Shown here in pieces: positions 16,786-24,793 of a DNA stretch of 39,167 nt. Location: NCBI GenBank assembly GCA_002506485.1, contig DAXQ01000068.1:1-39167 (forward strand), written 5' to 3'. The stretch's first letter is position 1, and every line of letters begins with the position of its first letter. Both the position numbers and the translations under genes were made by a program. The notes under the pieces are model-generated. The model saw only the letters and a list, made by a program, of their open reading frames with translations. It had not been told where the DNA came from and ran no database searches. Source of the stretch: Euryarchaeota archaeon UBA136 (GTDB lineage Archaea > Thermoplasmatota > Poseidoniia > MGIII > CG-Epi1).

Positions 16786-17432
16786 TTTGCGGGGTCGATG
16801 AAGCTGGGAAAGGACCGGTAATAGGACCATTGGTTGTTGCAGCGGTCAAGGTCGATAACGCTAAAGATATTGAAAATCTGGGATTCAAAGACTCTAAACA
16901 ATTAACACCAAAGAGAAGAAAAGAATTGGCCGATTTGATTAAGAATAAATTTCACTATGCTGTTGAGATCATTGAGCCAGAGATTGTTGATGAATATAGA
17001 AGGAAAAATAAATTGAACCAGTTAAACCGGGAAGCCTTTGAAAGACTAATCAGCAAACTAAATCCAATGGTAGCCTATGTTGACGCTGCCGACGTAAATG
17101 AGGACAGGTTCGGAAATGAAATCAAGAAGGGACTGACAAATCAGAATGATACGGATGTTATATCCATGCACAAAGCCGATGCAAAGGTACCAGTAGTTGC
17201 AGCGGCATCCATAATCGCCAAGGAAACTAGGGAAAAAGAAGTTGGAAGAATAAAGCATAGAATCGGTGATTTCGGTAGCGGATATCCATCTGATGAAAAA
17301 ACAATTAAGTTTTTGAAGAGCTTCTATGCTGATAATGGAAAGTGGCCTGAGGGAACCCGGAGAAGTTGGAAGACTTTAGACCGGATAAGGCCAGTTAAGA
17401 CTCTCGAAGAATTTGGTGAAAAAAATGACTGA
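16782..17432 (+). CDS. rnhB: Ribonuclease HII
   Basis: 216 residues. MICGVDEAGKGPVIGPLVVAAV carries the DEAG catalytic acids (D6, E7) at the very N-terminus. YVDAADVNEDRF and a further SMHKADAKVPVVAAASIIAKETRE supply the remaining active-site acids and the conserved HKAD motif. FGSGYPSDEKT matches the family C-terminal motif. It cleaves RNA in RNA/DNA hybrids, removing primers or misincorporated ribonucleotides. It overlaps priS upstream by 4 nt and the SCP2 gene downstream by 8 nt. Confidence 0.95.
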   Translation: MICGVDEAGKGPVIGPLVVAAVKVDNAKDIENLGFKDSKQLTPKRRKELADLIKNKFHYAVEIIEPEIVDEYRRKNKLNQLNREAFERLISKLNPMVAYVDAADVNEDRFGNEIKKGLTNQNDTDVISMHKADAKVPVVAAASIIAKETREKEVGRIKHRIGDFGSGYPSDEKTIKFLKSFYADNGKWPEGTRRSWKTLDRIRPVKTLEEFGEKND

Positions 17433-17763
17433 TCTAAGCAAACTGCTAAACGAAAAAGTTATAGAATTCAATTCTAAGATAAAAGATGAATCTGGTACAG
17501 CTAAAATGATAGAAGGAAAGACCCGAACCATCTGTATTTGTGTCTCAGACGGGGATAATCACTTCAGTAAACTGGAAAACCTCGAACTCGAAAATTTCTC
17601 AATAACCGATGACACCAGTGCAGACCTAAAAGTCACGGCCTCTTCAGAGATTCTGGAGGCTCTTATATCTCGAACCATGTCACCCGTTAAAGCTTACATG
17701 AAAGGCGATCTTAAGGTCAAAGCCAGCTTAATGGATATGCTCCTTCTGAAAAAACTATTCTGA
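17425..17763 (+). CDS. SCP2 sterol-carrier-like domain protein
   Basis: 112 residues from the ATG at 17425 (MTDLSKLLNEKV); a GTG at 17413 is also in frame. A single SCP2-type domain is present. The middle strands (GKTRTICICVSDG, FSITDDTSADLKVTASSEIL) and the C-terminal segment SPVKAYMKGDLKVKASLMDMLLLKKL give the family's GxLKVxG...LxxLLxLF ending. SCP2 domains hold hydrophobic ligands such as lipids; the ligand here is unknown. It is the last gene of the pheT operon and overlaps the end of ksgA by 9 nt tail to tail. Confidence 0.8.
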   Translation: MTDLSKLLNEKVIEFNSKIKDESGTAKMIEGKTRTICICVSDGDNHFSKLENLELENFSITDDTSADLKVTASSEILEALISRTMSPVKAYMKGDLKVKASLMDMLLLKKLF

Positions 17764-18486
17764 GATTCTCTCAAATATCTGATTGGACAAATCGGCTATC
17801 TGCTTGGGAGACAAAACCTCGGCCCTCTGGTCCATATGTTCCAAATCCTCTACTTCTAGATTAGGAAAAGTAAGTTTCAAGCAATTTCGAATCTTTTTGC
17901 GTCGATGCATGAAGATGGATTTTACAACTTTCTCGAAATTATCAAAATCTGATAATTCATAATCTGGTGAATGGCGAACCAATCGGACCACCTGTGAATG
18001 CACCTTGGGTTGGGGCTGAAATGCTGTCTTAGAAACTTTGAACAGTTTTGTGGTTTTAGCATAGTGATTGGCCATAACTGATAGACGGCCATAAGTTTTG
18101 GAACCAGGTTTGGCGATAAGCCGATTGGCAAATTCTTCCTGAAACATTAGAATGGCACGGTTCCATTCGAAATCGAATAACCTAAACAGAATTGGGGATG
18201 AAATAGAATAAGGCAGATTAGCTACAATCACCTCAATCTCCGGAATATCAAATTTCAGAATGTCGTCTTCCACTATTTCAGCCAGGTCTGCAAATTTCTG
18301 CTTGAGAACAACCGCTAGCCACTTGTCCTTTTCAACTGCTAATAATTTACCTAAGGGTACCAATCTTTCAGTTAGAACACCGCGTCCAGGCCCTATTTCT
18401 AATATCCTTTCACCATCCTCAATCGATGCTTCAGCAACAATCCGGTCTGCAATCTTTTGATCTATCAGGAAATTTTGACCTAACAT
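17755..18486 (-). CDS. ksgA: rRNA small subunit adenine dimethyltransferase KsgA/Dim1
   Basis: 243 residues from the ATG at 18486 (MLGQNFLIDQKIADRI). The family's usual opening is K-x-x-LGQNFL. The reading frame is open further upstream, but that part runs through the tRNA-Val gene and cannot be protein. ILEIGPGRGVLTERL is the SAM-binding motif and IVANLPYSISSPILFRL contains the NLPY target-base motif. The C-terminus has HRRKKIRNCL. The enzyme dimethylates the two adjacent adenines in helix 45 of 16S rRNA. The ATG is 19 nt after the tRNA CCA end, so ksgA mRNA is probably released by tRNA 3' processing. In many archaea ksgA follows DUF655; here it is separated. Confidence 0.93.
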   Translation of the reverse strand: MLGQNFLIDQKIADRIVAEASIEDGERILEIGPGRGVLTERLVPLGKLLAVEKDKWLAVVLKQKFADLAEIVEDDILKFDIPEIEVIVANLPYSISSPILFRLFDFEWNRAILMFQEEFANRLIAKPGSKTYGRLSVMANHYAKTTKLFKVSKTAFQPQPKVHSQVVRLVRHSPDYELSDFDNFEKVVKSIFMHRRKKIRNCLKLTFPNLEVEDLEHMDQRAEVLSPKQIADLSNQIFERISE

Positions 18487-18505
18487 CTTCTGCTTACGGC
18501 GTGAA

Positions 18506-18581
18506 TGGTGGGCCGGGGCGGAATCGAACCGCCGATCTTCGCCTTGTAAGGGCGACGTCATAACCCCTAGACCACCGGCCC
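18506..18581 (-). tRNA. tRNA-Val (UAC), CCA encoded
   Basis: A complete cloverleaf on the minus strand. The 7-bp acceptor is GGGCCGG/CCGGCCC (18575-18581 and 18510-18516). The D arm is GTCT-AGGGGTTA-TGAC. The anticodon stem TCGCC/GGCGA has loop CTTACAA, giving anticodon UAC (Val, GUA/GUG codons). The variable loop is AGATC, and the T arm is GGCGG-TTCGATT-CCGCC. The discriminator A is at 18509 and a CCA follows in the genome (18506-18508). The body is 73 nt without CCA. It lies immediately upstream of ksgA on the same strand. No intron is seen. Confidence 0.96.
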
Positions 18582-18649
18582 TAGTATGAAAGTATATCTT
18601 GAGGTTCGAGCGTTGTCTAAACACTGTAGTACTAAATGCCATCCCTCAA

Positions 18650-18658
18650 TTATAAATA
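18650..18658 (+). promoter_or_regulatory. Box A of pckA
   Basis: TTATAAATA is centred 26 nt before the ATG at 18680, so the transcript is probably leaderless. This spacing argues against the upstream in-frame GTG at 18668. Confidence 0.55.
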
Positions 18659-18679
18659 CGGTTTCGCGTGCGACCGGAT

Positions 18680-20242
18680 ATGTTCAGTGAGATGGAGCAG
18701 ATGGGTATAATTCCATCCGCTTTACATTGTAATCTTACACAGGATGAATGGAAGGTACTGGAACTTGAAAGAGGCGAAGGAAGACTATCTGATAACAACA
18801 CCGTGATTGTTGATACGGGAATCTATACTGGAAGATCTCCAGACGACCGTTTCATTGTAAAGAGCAAGTCAAACCAACACTTGATTGACTGGGGTGAAAT
18901 TAATCAACCTCTTAGTGAAAAAGCATTTGATGAGATGGAAAAGCTTGTCAAAAACGAGATGAATGGAAAAGAACTTTTTGTTTTTGATGGGTTTGCAGGG
19001 GCCGATAAAAGGTACCAACTTTCACTGAGAGTAGTTACTCTAAAAGCATGGCAAGGACACTTTTCACACAACATGTTCATAAGACCAAACGCTGAAGAAT
19101 TGGAAGATTTTGTTCCTGAATTTACAATCCTGAATGCCTATTCCACAGACGTTGAGAATTGGAAGGAATTGGGGCTCAACTCCAAAGTCTTTATTGTTCT
19201 AAACCTTGACAAGAAAATGGCCATAATAGGAGGAACTGAATATGGTGGGGAGATTAAAAAATCCGTTTTTTCAGCCCTCAATTATTACCTTCCTCTCAAA
19301 GGCGTAATGCCTATGCATTGTTCAGCAAACATAGGAAAGAATGAGGATTCGGCCTTGTTCTTTGGCCTTAGTGGCACGGGCAAGACAACTCTGTCTACAG
19401 ACCCAGATAGGAGATTGATTGGTGATGATGAACACGGATGGTCTGATGAAGGAATCTTCAATTTTGAGGGTGGTTGTTATGCTAAGACAATCAATCTTGA
19501 CCCTGAAAAAGAACCTGATATTTACAATGCCATTAGACCAGGGGCTCTTCTTGAAAACGTCGGTACGGATAAAAATGGGACAGTTGACTATAGTGATGGA
19601 TCCATCACTGAAAATACAAGAGTCTCATATCCTCTCAATTATATTCAGAACATAGAACCCTCAGAGCAGGGGGGACATCCACGCAATGTAATATTTCTAA
19701 CCTGTGATGCTTTTGGTGTTCTTCCTCCAATTTCAAAGTTGACTGTTGAGATGGCCATGTATCATTTTTTGAGCGGATACACGGCAAAAGTCGCCGGTAC
19801 AGAGAGAGGAATCACTGAACCCGTGGCTACTTTTTCAACCTGCTTTGGAGCACCATTCATGCCTCAATACCCGACAACCTATGCTAAACTTCTAGGTAAG
19901 AAACTAAAGAGACACAGGGCCCAGACATGGTTAGTCAACACTGGATGGAGTGGAGGTGCTTATGGTATTGGAAAACGAATAGATTTGCCTATCACCAGAA
20001 GGATGCTATCCGCTATATTGAATAGAGAATTAGAGGATGTAAACTTTGTTCCCGATCCAATTTTCAAGGTCCTGATTCCTGAGTCCGTATCTGGAGTGGA
20101 AAGTAGAATACTAAATCCAAAAAATACCTGGGATGACAAAGAGGCTTACGATAAGAAGGCTGGTGAATTAGTTAAGCTATTCAAAGATAATTTTGTGAAA
20201 TACGAAAGCTTGGGTGACTACGCAAAAGCTGGGCCCGTTTAG
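18680..20242 (+). CDS. pckA: Phosphoenolpyruvate carboxykinase (ATP)
   Basis: 520 residues from the ATG at 18680 (MFSEMEQMGIIPSALHCN). A GTG at 18668 is possible but precedes the predicted transcript start. ATP-type signatures are present: TGIYTGRSPDDRFIV near the N-terminus, the kinase loop FFGLSGTGKTTLSTDPDR, and LIGDDEHGWSDEGIFNFEGG (the PEPCK-ATP pattern). A later NTGWSGGAYGIGKRI segment is also typical. It interconverts oxaloacetate and PEP with ATP/ADP and is the usual first step of gluconeogenesis. Many archaea use a GTP enzyme, so the bacterial-type ATP enzyme may have been acquired by transfer. It converges on mdh, whose product oxaloacetate is its substrate, sharing 4 nt. Confidence 0.95.
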   Translation: MFSEMEQMGIIPSALHCNLTQDEWKVLELERGEGRLSDNNTVIVDTGIYTGRSPDDRFIVKSKSNQHLIDWGEINQPLSEKAFDEMEKLVKNEMNGKELFVFDGFAGADKRYQLSLRVVTLKAWQGHFSHNMFIRPNAEELEDFVPEFTILNAYSTDVENWKELGLNSKVFIVLNLDKKMAIIGGTEYGGEIKKSVFSALNYYLPLKGVMPMHCSANIGKNEDSALFFGLSGTGKTTLSTDPDRRLIGDDEHGWSDEGIFNFEGGCYAKTINLDPEKEPDIYNAIRPGALLENVGTDKNGTVDYSDGSITENTRVSYPLNYIQNIEPSEQGGHPRNVIFLTCDAFGVLPPISKLTVEMAMYHFLSGYTAKVAGTERGITEPVATFSTCFGAPFMPQYPTTYAKLLGKKLKRHRAQTWLVNTGWSGGAYGIGKRIDLPITRRMLSAILNRELEDVNFVPDPIFKVLIPESVSGVESRILNPKNTWDDKEAYDKKAGELVKLFKDNFVKYESLGDYAKAGPV

Positions 20243-21213
20243 AGAAAATCGGATACCAATTCTCTTTCCGAAACAAGTTCGGCGTTTGTTTTGGCTATTG
20301 CTGCCTTAGCAAACGTATCATGCTCGAAATCTTCAACGATTTCATAATTTCCATGAGAAACCGTTCGGACTGGCATTCCTGCCCATACTCCTTCCGTAAA
20401 TCCGTATTCCCCTTTACTATGGACCACTACTGAATGAATTTTACCGTCAACTGTATCCAAGCTTTGGCAGTGATTAATCAATGCATTGGCCGCAGATGCA
20501 GCGCTTGAAAGACCCCGTGCCTTGATTATGGCTGCCCCTCTCTTTCCGACTGCAGAAATAAACTGGTTCTTCAACCAATCATGATCAGAAATTACCTCTG
20601 TTACTGGGTTGTTCGATATCAATGCGTTTGAAAAGTCTGGAAACATAGTGGGACTATGATTACCAAAAATTGCCATTCGGGACACCTCTGTAACATCCAT
20701 TCCTGCTTTTTCAGCAAGCATTGCAACAGCTCGATTTTGATCGAGACGAGTCATGGCTGTAAAACGTTCTGGACCAAATCTGTCAGATTGTGAGGCAGCG
20801 ATCATACAATTGGTATTGCAGGGATTACCAACGACCACAATGCGACAATTGTCTGCCGCATTGGCTGCGATTGACTTTCCTTGACCGACAAATATTTTTC
20901 CGTTGTCCTTTAACAAATCAGAACGCTCCATGCCTGGCCCCCTAGGCTTGCTTCCAATCAAAAGACAGAGATTTGAACCGCTGAATGCTTCGTCTGGAAC
21001 CGAGGTTACCATCACGTCATCCAAGAGCGGAAAAGCACAGTCCTGTAATTCCATTGCAACGCCTTTCAAGGCATCCAAGGCAGGAGGAATCTCAAGTAAT
21101 TGTAGTGAAACTCTCATTTCAGGGCCAAACATTTCACCAGCTGCTATTCTAGGTAGTAAACTGTAACATATCTGACCTGCAGCCCCAGTTACCGTAATAC
21201 GTGCTGATGACAT
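20239..21213 (-). CDS. mdh: Malate dehydrogenase (bacterial/cytosolic type 2)
   Basis: 324 residues from the ATG at 21213 (MSSARITVTGAAGQICYSLL). An upstream start at 21249 adds an unlikely hydrophobic/basic stretch. VTGAAGQI is the NAD(P)-binding glycine loop. The segment GEMFGPEMRVSLQLLEIP is typical of the cytosolic/bacterial MDH type rather than the LDH-like archaeal type. Catalytic elements are MTRLDQNRA (Asp and Arg) and FGNHSPTMFPDF (His). It interconverts malate and oxaloacetate in the TCA cycle. Its stop overlaps that of convergent pckA, which uses the same metabolite. Confidence 0.95.
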   Translation of the reverse strand: MSSARITVTGAAGQICYSLLPRIAAGEMFGPEMRVSLQLLEIPPALDALKGVAMELQDCAFPLLDDVMVTSVPDEAFSGSNLCLLIGSKPRGPGMERSDLLKDNGKIFVGQGKSIAANAADNCRIVVVGNPCNTNCMIAASQSDRFGPERFTAMTRLDQNRAVAMLAEKAGMDVTEVSRMAIFGNHSPTMFPDFSNALISNNPVTEVISDHDWLKNQFISAVGKRGAAIIKARGLSSAASAANALINHCQSLDTVDGKIHSVVVHSKGEYGFTEGVWAGMPVRTVSHGNYEIVEDFEHDTFAKAAIAKTNAELVSERELVSDFL

Positions 21214-21300
21214 CAAACACTTATGGCGGTGGAGACATAAAATTAACACTGCTATTTACCCCTAATCACCCATAACCCTTTTAGAGCACGTGACTAATAG

Positions 21301-21305
21301 GGAGG
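21301..21305 (+). promoter_or_regulatory. Strong Shine-Dalgarno site deciding the AbrB-fold gene start
   Basis: GGAGG sits 1 nt before an ATG at 21307 but 7 nt before the second in-frame ATG at 21313, the ideal spacing, so 21313 is the likely start. Most genes nearby look leaderless or coupled, which makes this site stand out. Confidence 0.6.
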
Positions 21306-21312
21306 TATGAAT

Positions 21313-21474
21313 ATGCCCGTCACCGATGTTAAGAAATACGATATCAACAGAAGAATATATCTTCCTAAATGGGTTGAGGAAGAATTAGGGATTAACCCTG
21401 GAGAGTCCTATGTCACCTTTGTTCGAAATGGTGAAGATGTCCTAATCAAGAGAGTAAGCATAAGTATAGCCTAA
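21313..21474 (+). CDS. Small SpoVT/AbrB-fold protein (53 residues)
   Basis: A 53-residue gene, MPVTDVKKYDINRRIYLPKW, then VEEELGINPGESYVTFVRNG and EDVLIKRVSISIA. The pattern strand-LPKxxxEELGIxPGxxxxF-x-NGxxVLIKR is the swapped-hairpin AbrB domain, used by DNA-binding transition regulators and antitoxins. No toxin gene is adjacent. It is a single domain, so it probably works as a dimer. An ATG at 21307 would add two residues. Its stop shares the tetranucleotide CTAA with the stop of convergent pheS. The target is unknown. Confidence 0.78.
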   Translation: MPVTDVKKYDINRRIYLPKWVEEELGINPGESYVTFVRNGEDVLIKRVSISIA

Positions 21475-22940
21475 ATTGTTTCCTTGAGCCACTGAAGATC
21501 GCTCTGGTAGAGCATTCTAATATCCTTGATACCAAGACGTAACATGGCTAATCTTTCTAAGCCCAATCCCCATGCCAGGACTGGACAATCTATACCAAAA
21601 GGTGCAGTGACCTCAGGACGGAAGATACCTGAACCTCCAAGTTCAAGCCAACTGTCACCAAACTTGACCTCAACTTCCATGGATGGCTCAGTGTATGGAA
21701 AATAAGCTGGACGAACACGAACGTCAGGGAATCCCATTCTACGGTAAAATTCTTTGAGAACTCCTATTAACATACCAAAATTAGCTTCAGGTTCCACTAT
21801 TATGCCCTCAACTTGTGTGAATTCGGGTAAATGCGTTGCATCTAATGCCTCTCGACGAAAGACTCGTCCTACACTGAACACACGAATGGGAGGCTCAGAA
21901 TGCTCGGATAAATATCGAATCGTGCCCACCGTTGTATGGGTTCTCAGAAGCGCTTGCTGAGCTACCTCCCGACTCCAGTCACTACCCCAACCAACTGACT
22001 CTGTTTCACCACCATCCTCATGAATAGCCTTTACTCGATCCATGGTCTCTTCATCGTTTATAACAAATGAGGCTGGCTCTGACAGATAGAATGTATCCTG
22101 CAATTCCCGTGCTGGATGATCCTGTGGAATGAATAGTGCATCCATGTTCCAAAAAGCAGATTCAACATAATCTCCCTCGATTTCAGTGAATCCCATTTGA
22201 AGAAATATGGACCGAATTTCCTCTGTGAAATGTGTCAGGGGATGAAGGGTCGCGTGGTCTGTGGGTTCAACATTGGTATCAAGCCCATATCTCTGGAAGA
22301 CCTTGTCTTTCCAAACACCAGATTGTATCATCTCAGGCGTCAACTCTCCAATAAGATTGTCATCAATACTCTTTAGATCGAAATTCTGGCCGTCAGGAGT
22401 TAGGCTGAACTTTCTAGTGATTTCCTCCCTAGTTTCTAACAGTTGTCTCCCTTTTAGTAAAGTCAGACCCTCTTTGTCAACCTTTTTCTCAGATATGGGC
22501 CGTCGATTCAATAGGACTAATAGAGGCTCATCTGGAGTCTCATTGAGATTTCCTGTTGGAACTAATTTAAGGCCACCCTCCGTCTTTTCCAAGTCTACAA
22601 AGTTTTTCCGTTTCAACCACCCAACAACTACCTTCTTTTCGCCTTCATCCAGTGGTAAATCCTCAATTGGAGATTCTCCAAATTGGTTAAGCCATTCCGC
22701 TGCTCTTCTCTCAGGTAAACCTTCCTCCGCATATTTCTGACCTTCATTATTGGTCAAATAGAATGTTGTAGACTTCTCGGATATCTTCACCAGGCCTTTA
22801 CTTCTAAGCCAGGATGCCGCAGACATTGTCTCCTTTTCACCAAGACCTGATGCTAAAGAGGCCTCTGAAGGAGAAAGAGTGCCTCCTTGCAAAGCTTTGA
22901 GAATTTTTATCTCGTTTGATGATAAGTCCACTTTTACCAT
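21471..22940 (-). CDS. pheS: Phenylalanyl-tRNA synthetase alpha subunit
   Basis: 489 residues, the archaeal/eukaryotic length. The N-terminal 200 residues are winged-helix-like domains (LSSNEIKILKALQGGTLSP, AASWLRSKGLVKISEK) that contact tRNA-Phe. The catalytic core has WNMDALFIPQDHPARELQDT, FRREALDATHLPEFTQVEG (motif 2) and LGLERLAMLRLGI (motif 3). It pairs with PheT, which is encoded on the other strand at 13581-15194. The gene lies 16 nt downstream of the nucleotide kinase gene on the same strand. Confidence 0.95.
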   Translation of the reverse strand: MVKVDLSSNEIKILKALQGGTLSPSEASLASGLGEKETMSAASWLRSKGLVKISEKSTTFYLTNNEGQKYAEEGLPERRAAEWLNQFGESPIEDLPLDEGEKKVVVGWLKRKNFVDLEKTEGGLKLVPTGNLNETPDEPLLVLLNRRPISEKKVDKEGLTLLKGRQLLETREEITRKFSLTPDGQNFDLKSIDDNLIGELTPEMIQSGVWKDKVFQRYGLDTNVEPTDHATLHPLTHFTEEIRSIFLQMGFTEIEGDYVESAFWNMDALFIPQDHPARELQDTFYLSEPASFVINDEETMDRVKAIHEDGGETESVGWGSDWSREVAQQALLRTHTTVGTIRYLSEHSEPPIRVFSVGRVFRREALDATHLPEFTQVEGIIVEPEANFGMLIGVLKEFYRRMGFPDVRVRPAYFPYTEPSMEVEVKFGDSWLELGGSGIFRPEVTAPFGIDCPVLAWGLGLERLAMLRLGIKDIRMLYQSDLQWLKETI

Positions 22941-22956
22941 TACACTAGGGAGTTTA

Positions 22957-23715
22957 TTAATCTGCTCGAAAGCCGAACGATTCTAACTCTTTTAGTACCT
23001 CTTCAAAGACCTCTTCTGGTTCTTTGTTATTTGTATCCAGTATGATGTCATAACCCTCTAAATTACCATAATCAAAACCGTAAAGGCCGGAGTATCGGTG
23101 CCTATCATCCTCATCCCGGTTCTGGTTCTCCATGAATTGATCTATAACCTCTCCTCCAATATCAAGTACTTGAATTTCGGTTCTTAGCTCTTCTAGATTC
23201 CCATACTTTTTGCTGGGAATCTGACTCTTTCCTGTCTGATAGGCGGCCTCTCCGGATTCCCTACGTAAAAAACGTAGTGCCTGTTCACGAATTGAACATT
23301 GGAAATACAAACGAACGATGTGTTTCTTTCCTAGACTCGCCATAAAACTTCCCATGTAAGCTGGTTGTCGACCTTCAATTACCGCCAAATTTGATTGAAT
23401 TTTATTTCCGGCAATCATTTGGCAGGTTTTGTAGTCTATATCCACGTCAATACCTCTTTCTGTCAGTAGCAAACGTGCCTGTTCAGCAACGGTTATACCT
23501 CTGTTTGCTGCAGCTTCTCTGAAAAGCATTCCCACAGAACGGAAAGCTCCACCAAAATGCTCTGCCAAACTCTCAGCCTGTGTAGATTTACCTGTAAGTT
23601 GGTCTCCAGCAATTAGAATCATAGGTTTCTTGGTGATTGCACTCTTTAATTCATCTATTGAGTTTTCGCCAATGTACTTCCTAAATGCAGCTTCAATTCC
23701 CGAAATATAATCCAC
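22957..23715 (-). CDS. Cytidylate kinase-like P-loop kinase with N-terminal helix
   Basis: 252 residues from a GTG at 23715. Residues 1-30 form an added amphipathic helix. The P-loop is MILIAGDQLTGKSTQAESLA. GGAFRSVGMLFREAAANRGI and LAVIEGRQPAYMGSFMA match the archaeal CMP/AMP-kinase layout (SxGxxFRxxAxxxG, then a VxEGR strand). RFLRRESGEA is a lid-like Arg-rich element. The C-terminal 60 residues end in a helical segment. It probably phosphorylates a nucleoside monophosphate, CMP being the best guess, but a related small-molecule kinase is possible. It lies between taw1 and pheS with short gaps (40 and 16 nt). Confidence 0.7.
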   Translation of the reverse strand: MDYISGIEAAFRKYIGENSIDELKSAITKKPMILIAGDQLTGKSTQAESLAEHFGGAFRSVGMLFREAAANRGITVAEQARLLLTERGIDVDIDYKTCQMIAGNKIQSNLAVIEGRQPAYMGSFMASLGKKHIVRLYFQCSIREQALRFLRRESGEAAYQTGKSQIPSKKYGNLEELRTEIQVLDIGGEVIDQFMENQNRDEDDRHRYSGLYGFDYGNLEGYDIILDTNNKEPEEVFEEVLKELESFGFRAD

Positions 23716-23755
23716 TACTCTGAGGGCTGAGTGGCAGTATTTACATGTTTTGGGT

Positions 23756-24793
23756 TTAGCAATTAAATGAGGGGTTCAGATGACCTATAAGTGGATCTCC
23801 AAAATCCATTACTCTACCATCCCAATCTTCTTCTGCAACAAGTGCAATTAAACTATTCGGAGCTTCATCAATTATTTTCCACCCTAATTCAGCAGCCAAT
23901 CTATTAGAAAAATCTAACACTTCATCATAAGATAGCATATTTTCCTTACTCAAACGTTTTCGTGCAGGACCTAAATGCATGTATGATTTTACTTCAATCA
24001 TGACTTGCTCTCCAGCTAATCTGATTAATTCAGCATAACCTAAAACATCAAAATCATTCCAACCTTTAACTACAGTCATTCTAAGAACTTTTCTAGTCTT
24101 TAATCCATCCATTAACTTTAGAGTTCCTTTGATTTTATCCCAGAAATTTGGAATTAAAGGAATATCTATTTTCTTCCATGTATCCTCATCCGGAGCATCT
24201 AAGGACATATACAATTGAGTTGGTAATGAATCTTCATCTCTTAGTCTTTCGACCATTTCAGGATGCAATCCATTCGTTACTAAAAATGAAGAAATCTTAC
24301 GGGATCTGAGTTCTCTAAGCATATCTGGAAGACCCTGATACAAAGTGGGCTCACCAGTTAAAGAAATTGCAAAATGTCTAACTGTTTTAGATTCTGTAAA
24401 CTTCTGCTTATCTATTTTTGGATTACCGCCAAATCCTGATAATTTTCTCAAATGACCCTCAATCGATCCTTGAACTATATCTACAGGATTATCCTTAGCA
24501 TATTCCATTAAATCCTGTTTACCTGAAAACATCTCATTTGCTCTCCAACAATAAACACATTTCTGGTCACAAGCTACTGCTGCAGGAGTCATCTGCGTAC
24601 ATTGATGAGAACGAATTCCATAAAATTTCTGTTTATAACAACCACTAGTCTCTTCATTCAAACCTTTCTTCGTCCAACCACATATTTCGACAGCTGAATG
24701 ATTGCCAACTATCTCATAGGATGCATTCTCAAGAGCTTTCTTGTATTCATCCGTGAAAAGAAGATTTCCTTCTTCAGTATTAGATTCCATCAT
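23756..24793 (-). CDS. taw1: Radical SAM tRNA wyosine synthase Taw1 (TYW1)
   Basis: 345 residues. The radical SAM triad is at C75, C79 and C82 (ACDQKCVYCWR). Three further cysteines, C38 (EICGW), C52 (SGCYKQ) and C65 (HQCTQ), match the second iron-sulfur cluster of archaeal TYW1. LSLDAPDEDTWKKIDIP and IEVKSYMHLGPARKRLS are family motifs. It condenses pyruvate with N1-methylguanosine 37 of tRNA-Phe to build the tricyclic wyosine core. Its position near pheS fits this tRNA-Phe theme. Two adjacent ATGs (24793, 24790) overlap the stop of the preceding membrane-protein gene. Confidence 0.93.
   Translation of the reverse strand: MMESNTEEGNLLFTDEYKKALENASYEIVGNHSAVEICGWTKKGLNEETSGCYKQKFYGIRSHQCTQMTPAAVACDQKCVYCWRANEMFSGKQDLMEYAKDNPVDIVQGSIEGHLRKLSGFGGNPKIDKQKFTESKTVRHFAISLTGEPTLYQGLPDMLRELRSRKISSFLVTNGLHPEMVERLRDEDSLPTQLYMSLDAPDEDTWKKIDIPLIPNFWDKIKGTLKLMDGLKTRKVLRMTVVKGWNDFDVLGYAELIRLAGEQVMIEVKSYMHLGPARKRLSKENMLSYDEVLDFSNRLAAELGWKIIDEAPNSLIALVAEEDWDGRVMDFGDPLIGHLNPSFNC

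Noticed and set aside
18487..18642. Extended N-terminus of KsgA (52 extra codons open in frame)
   Set aside because: This stretch contains the complete tRNA-Val gene and lacks KsgA similarity; the family motif LGQNFL begins right at the ATG at 18486.
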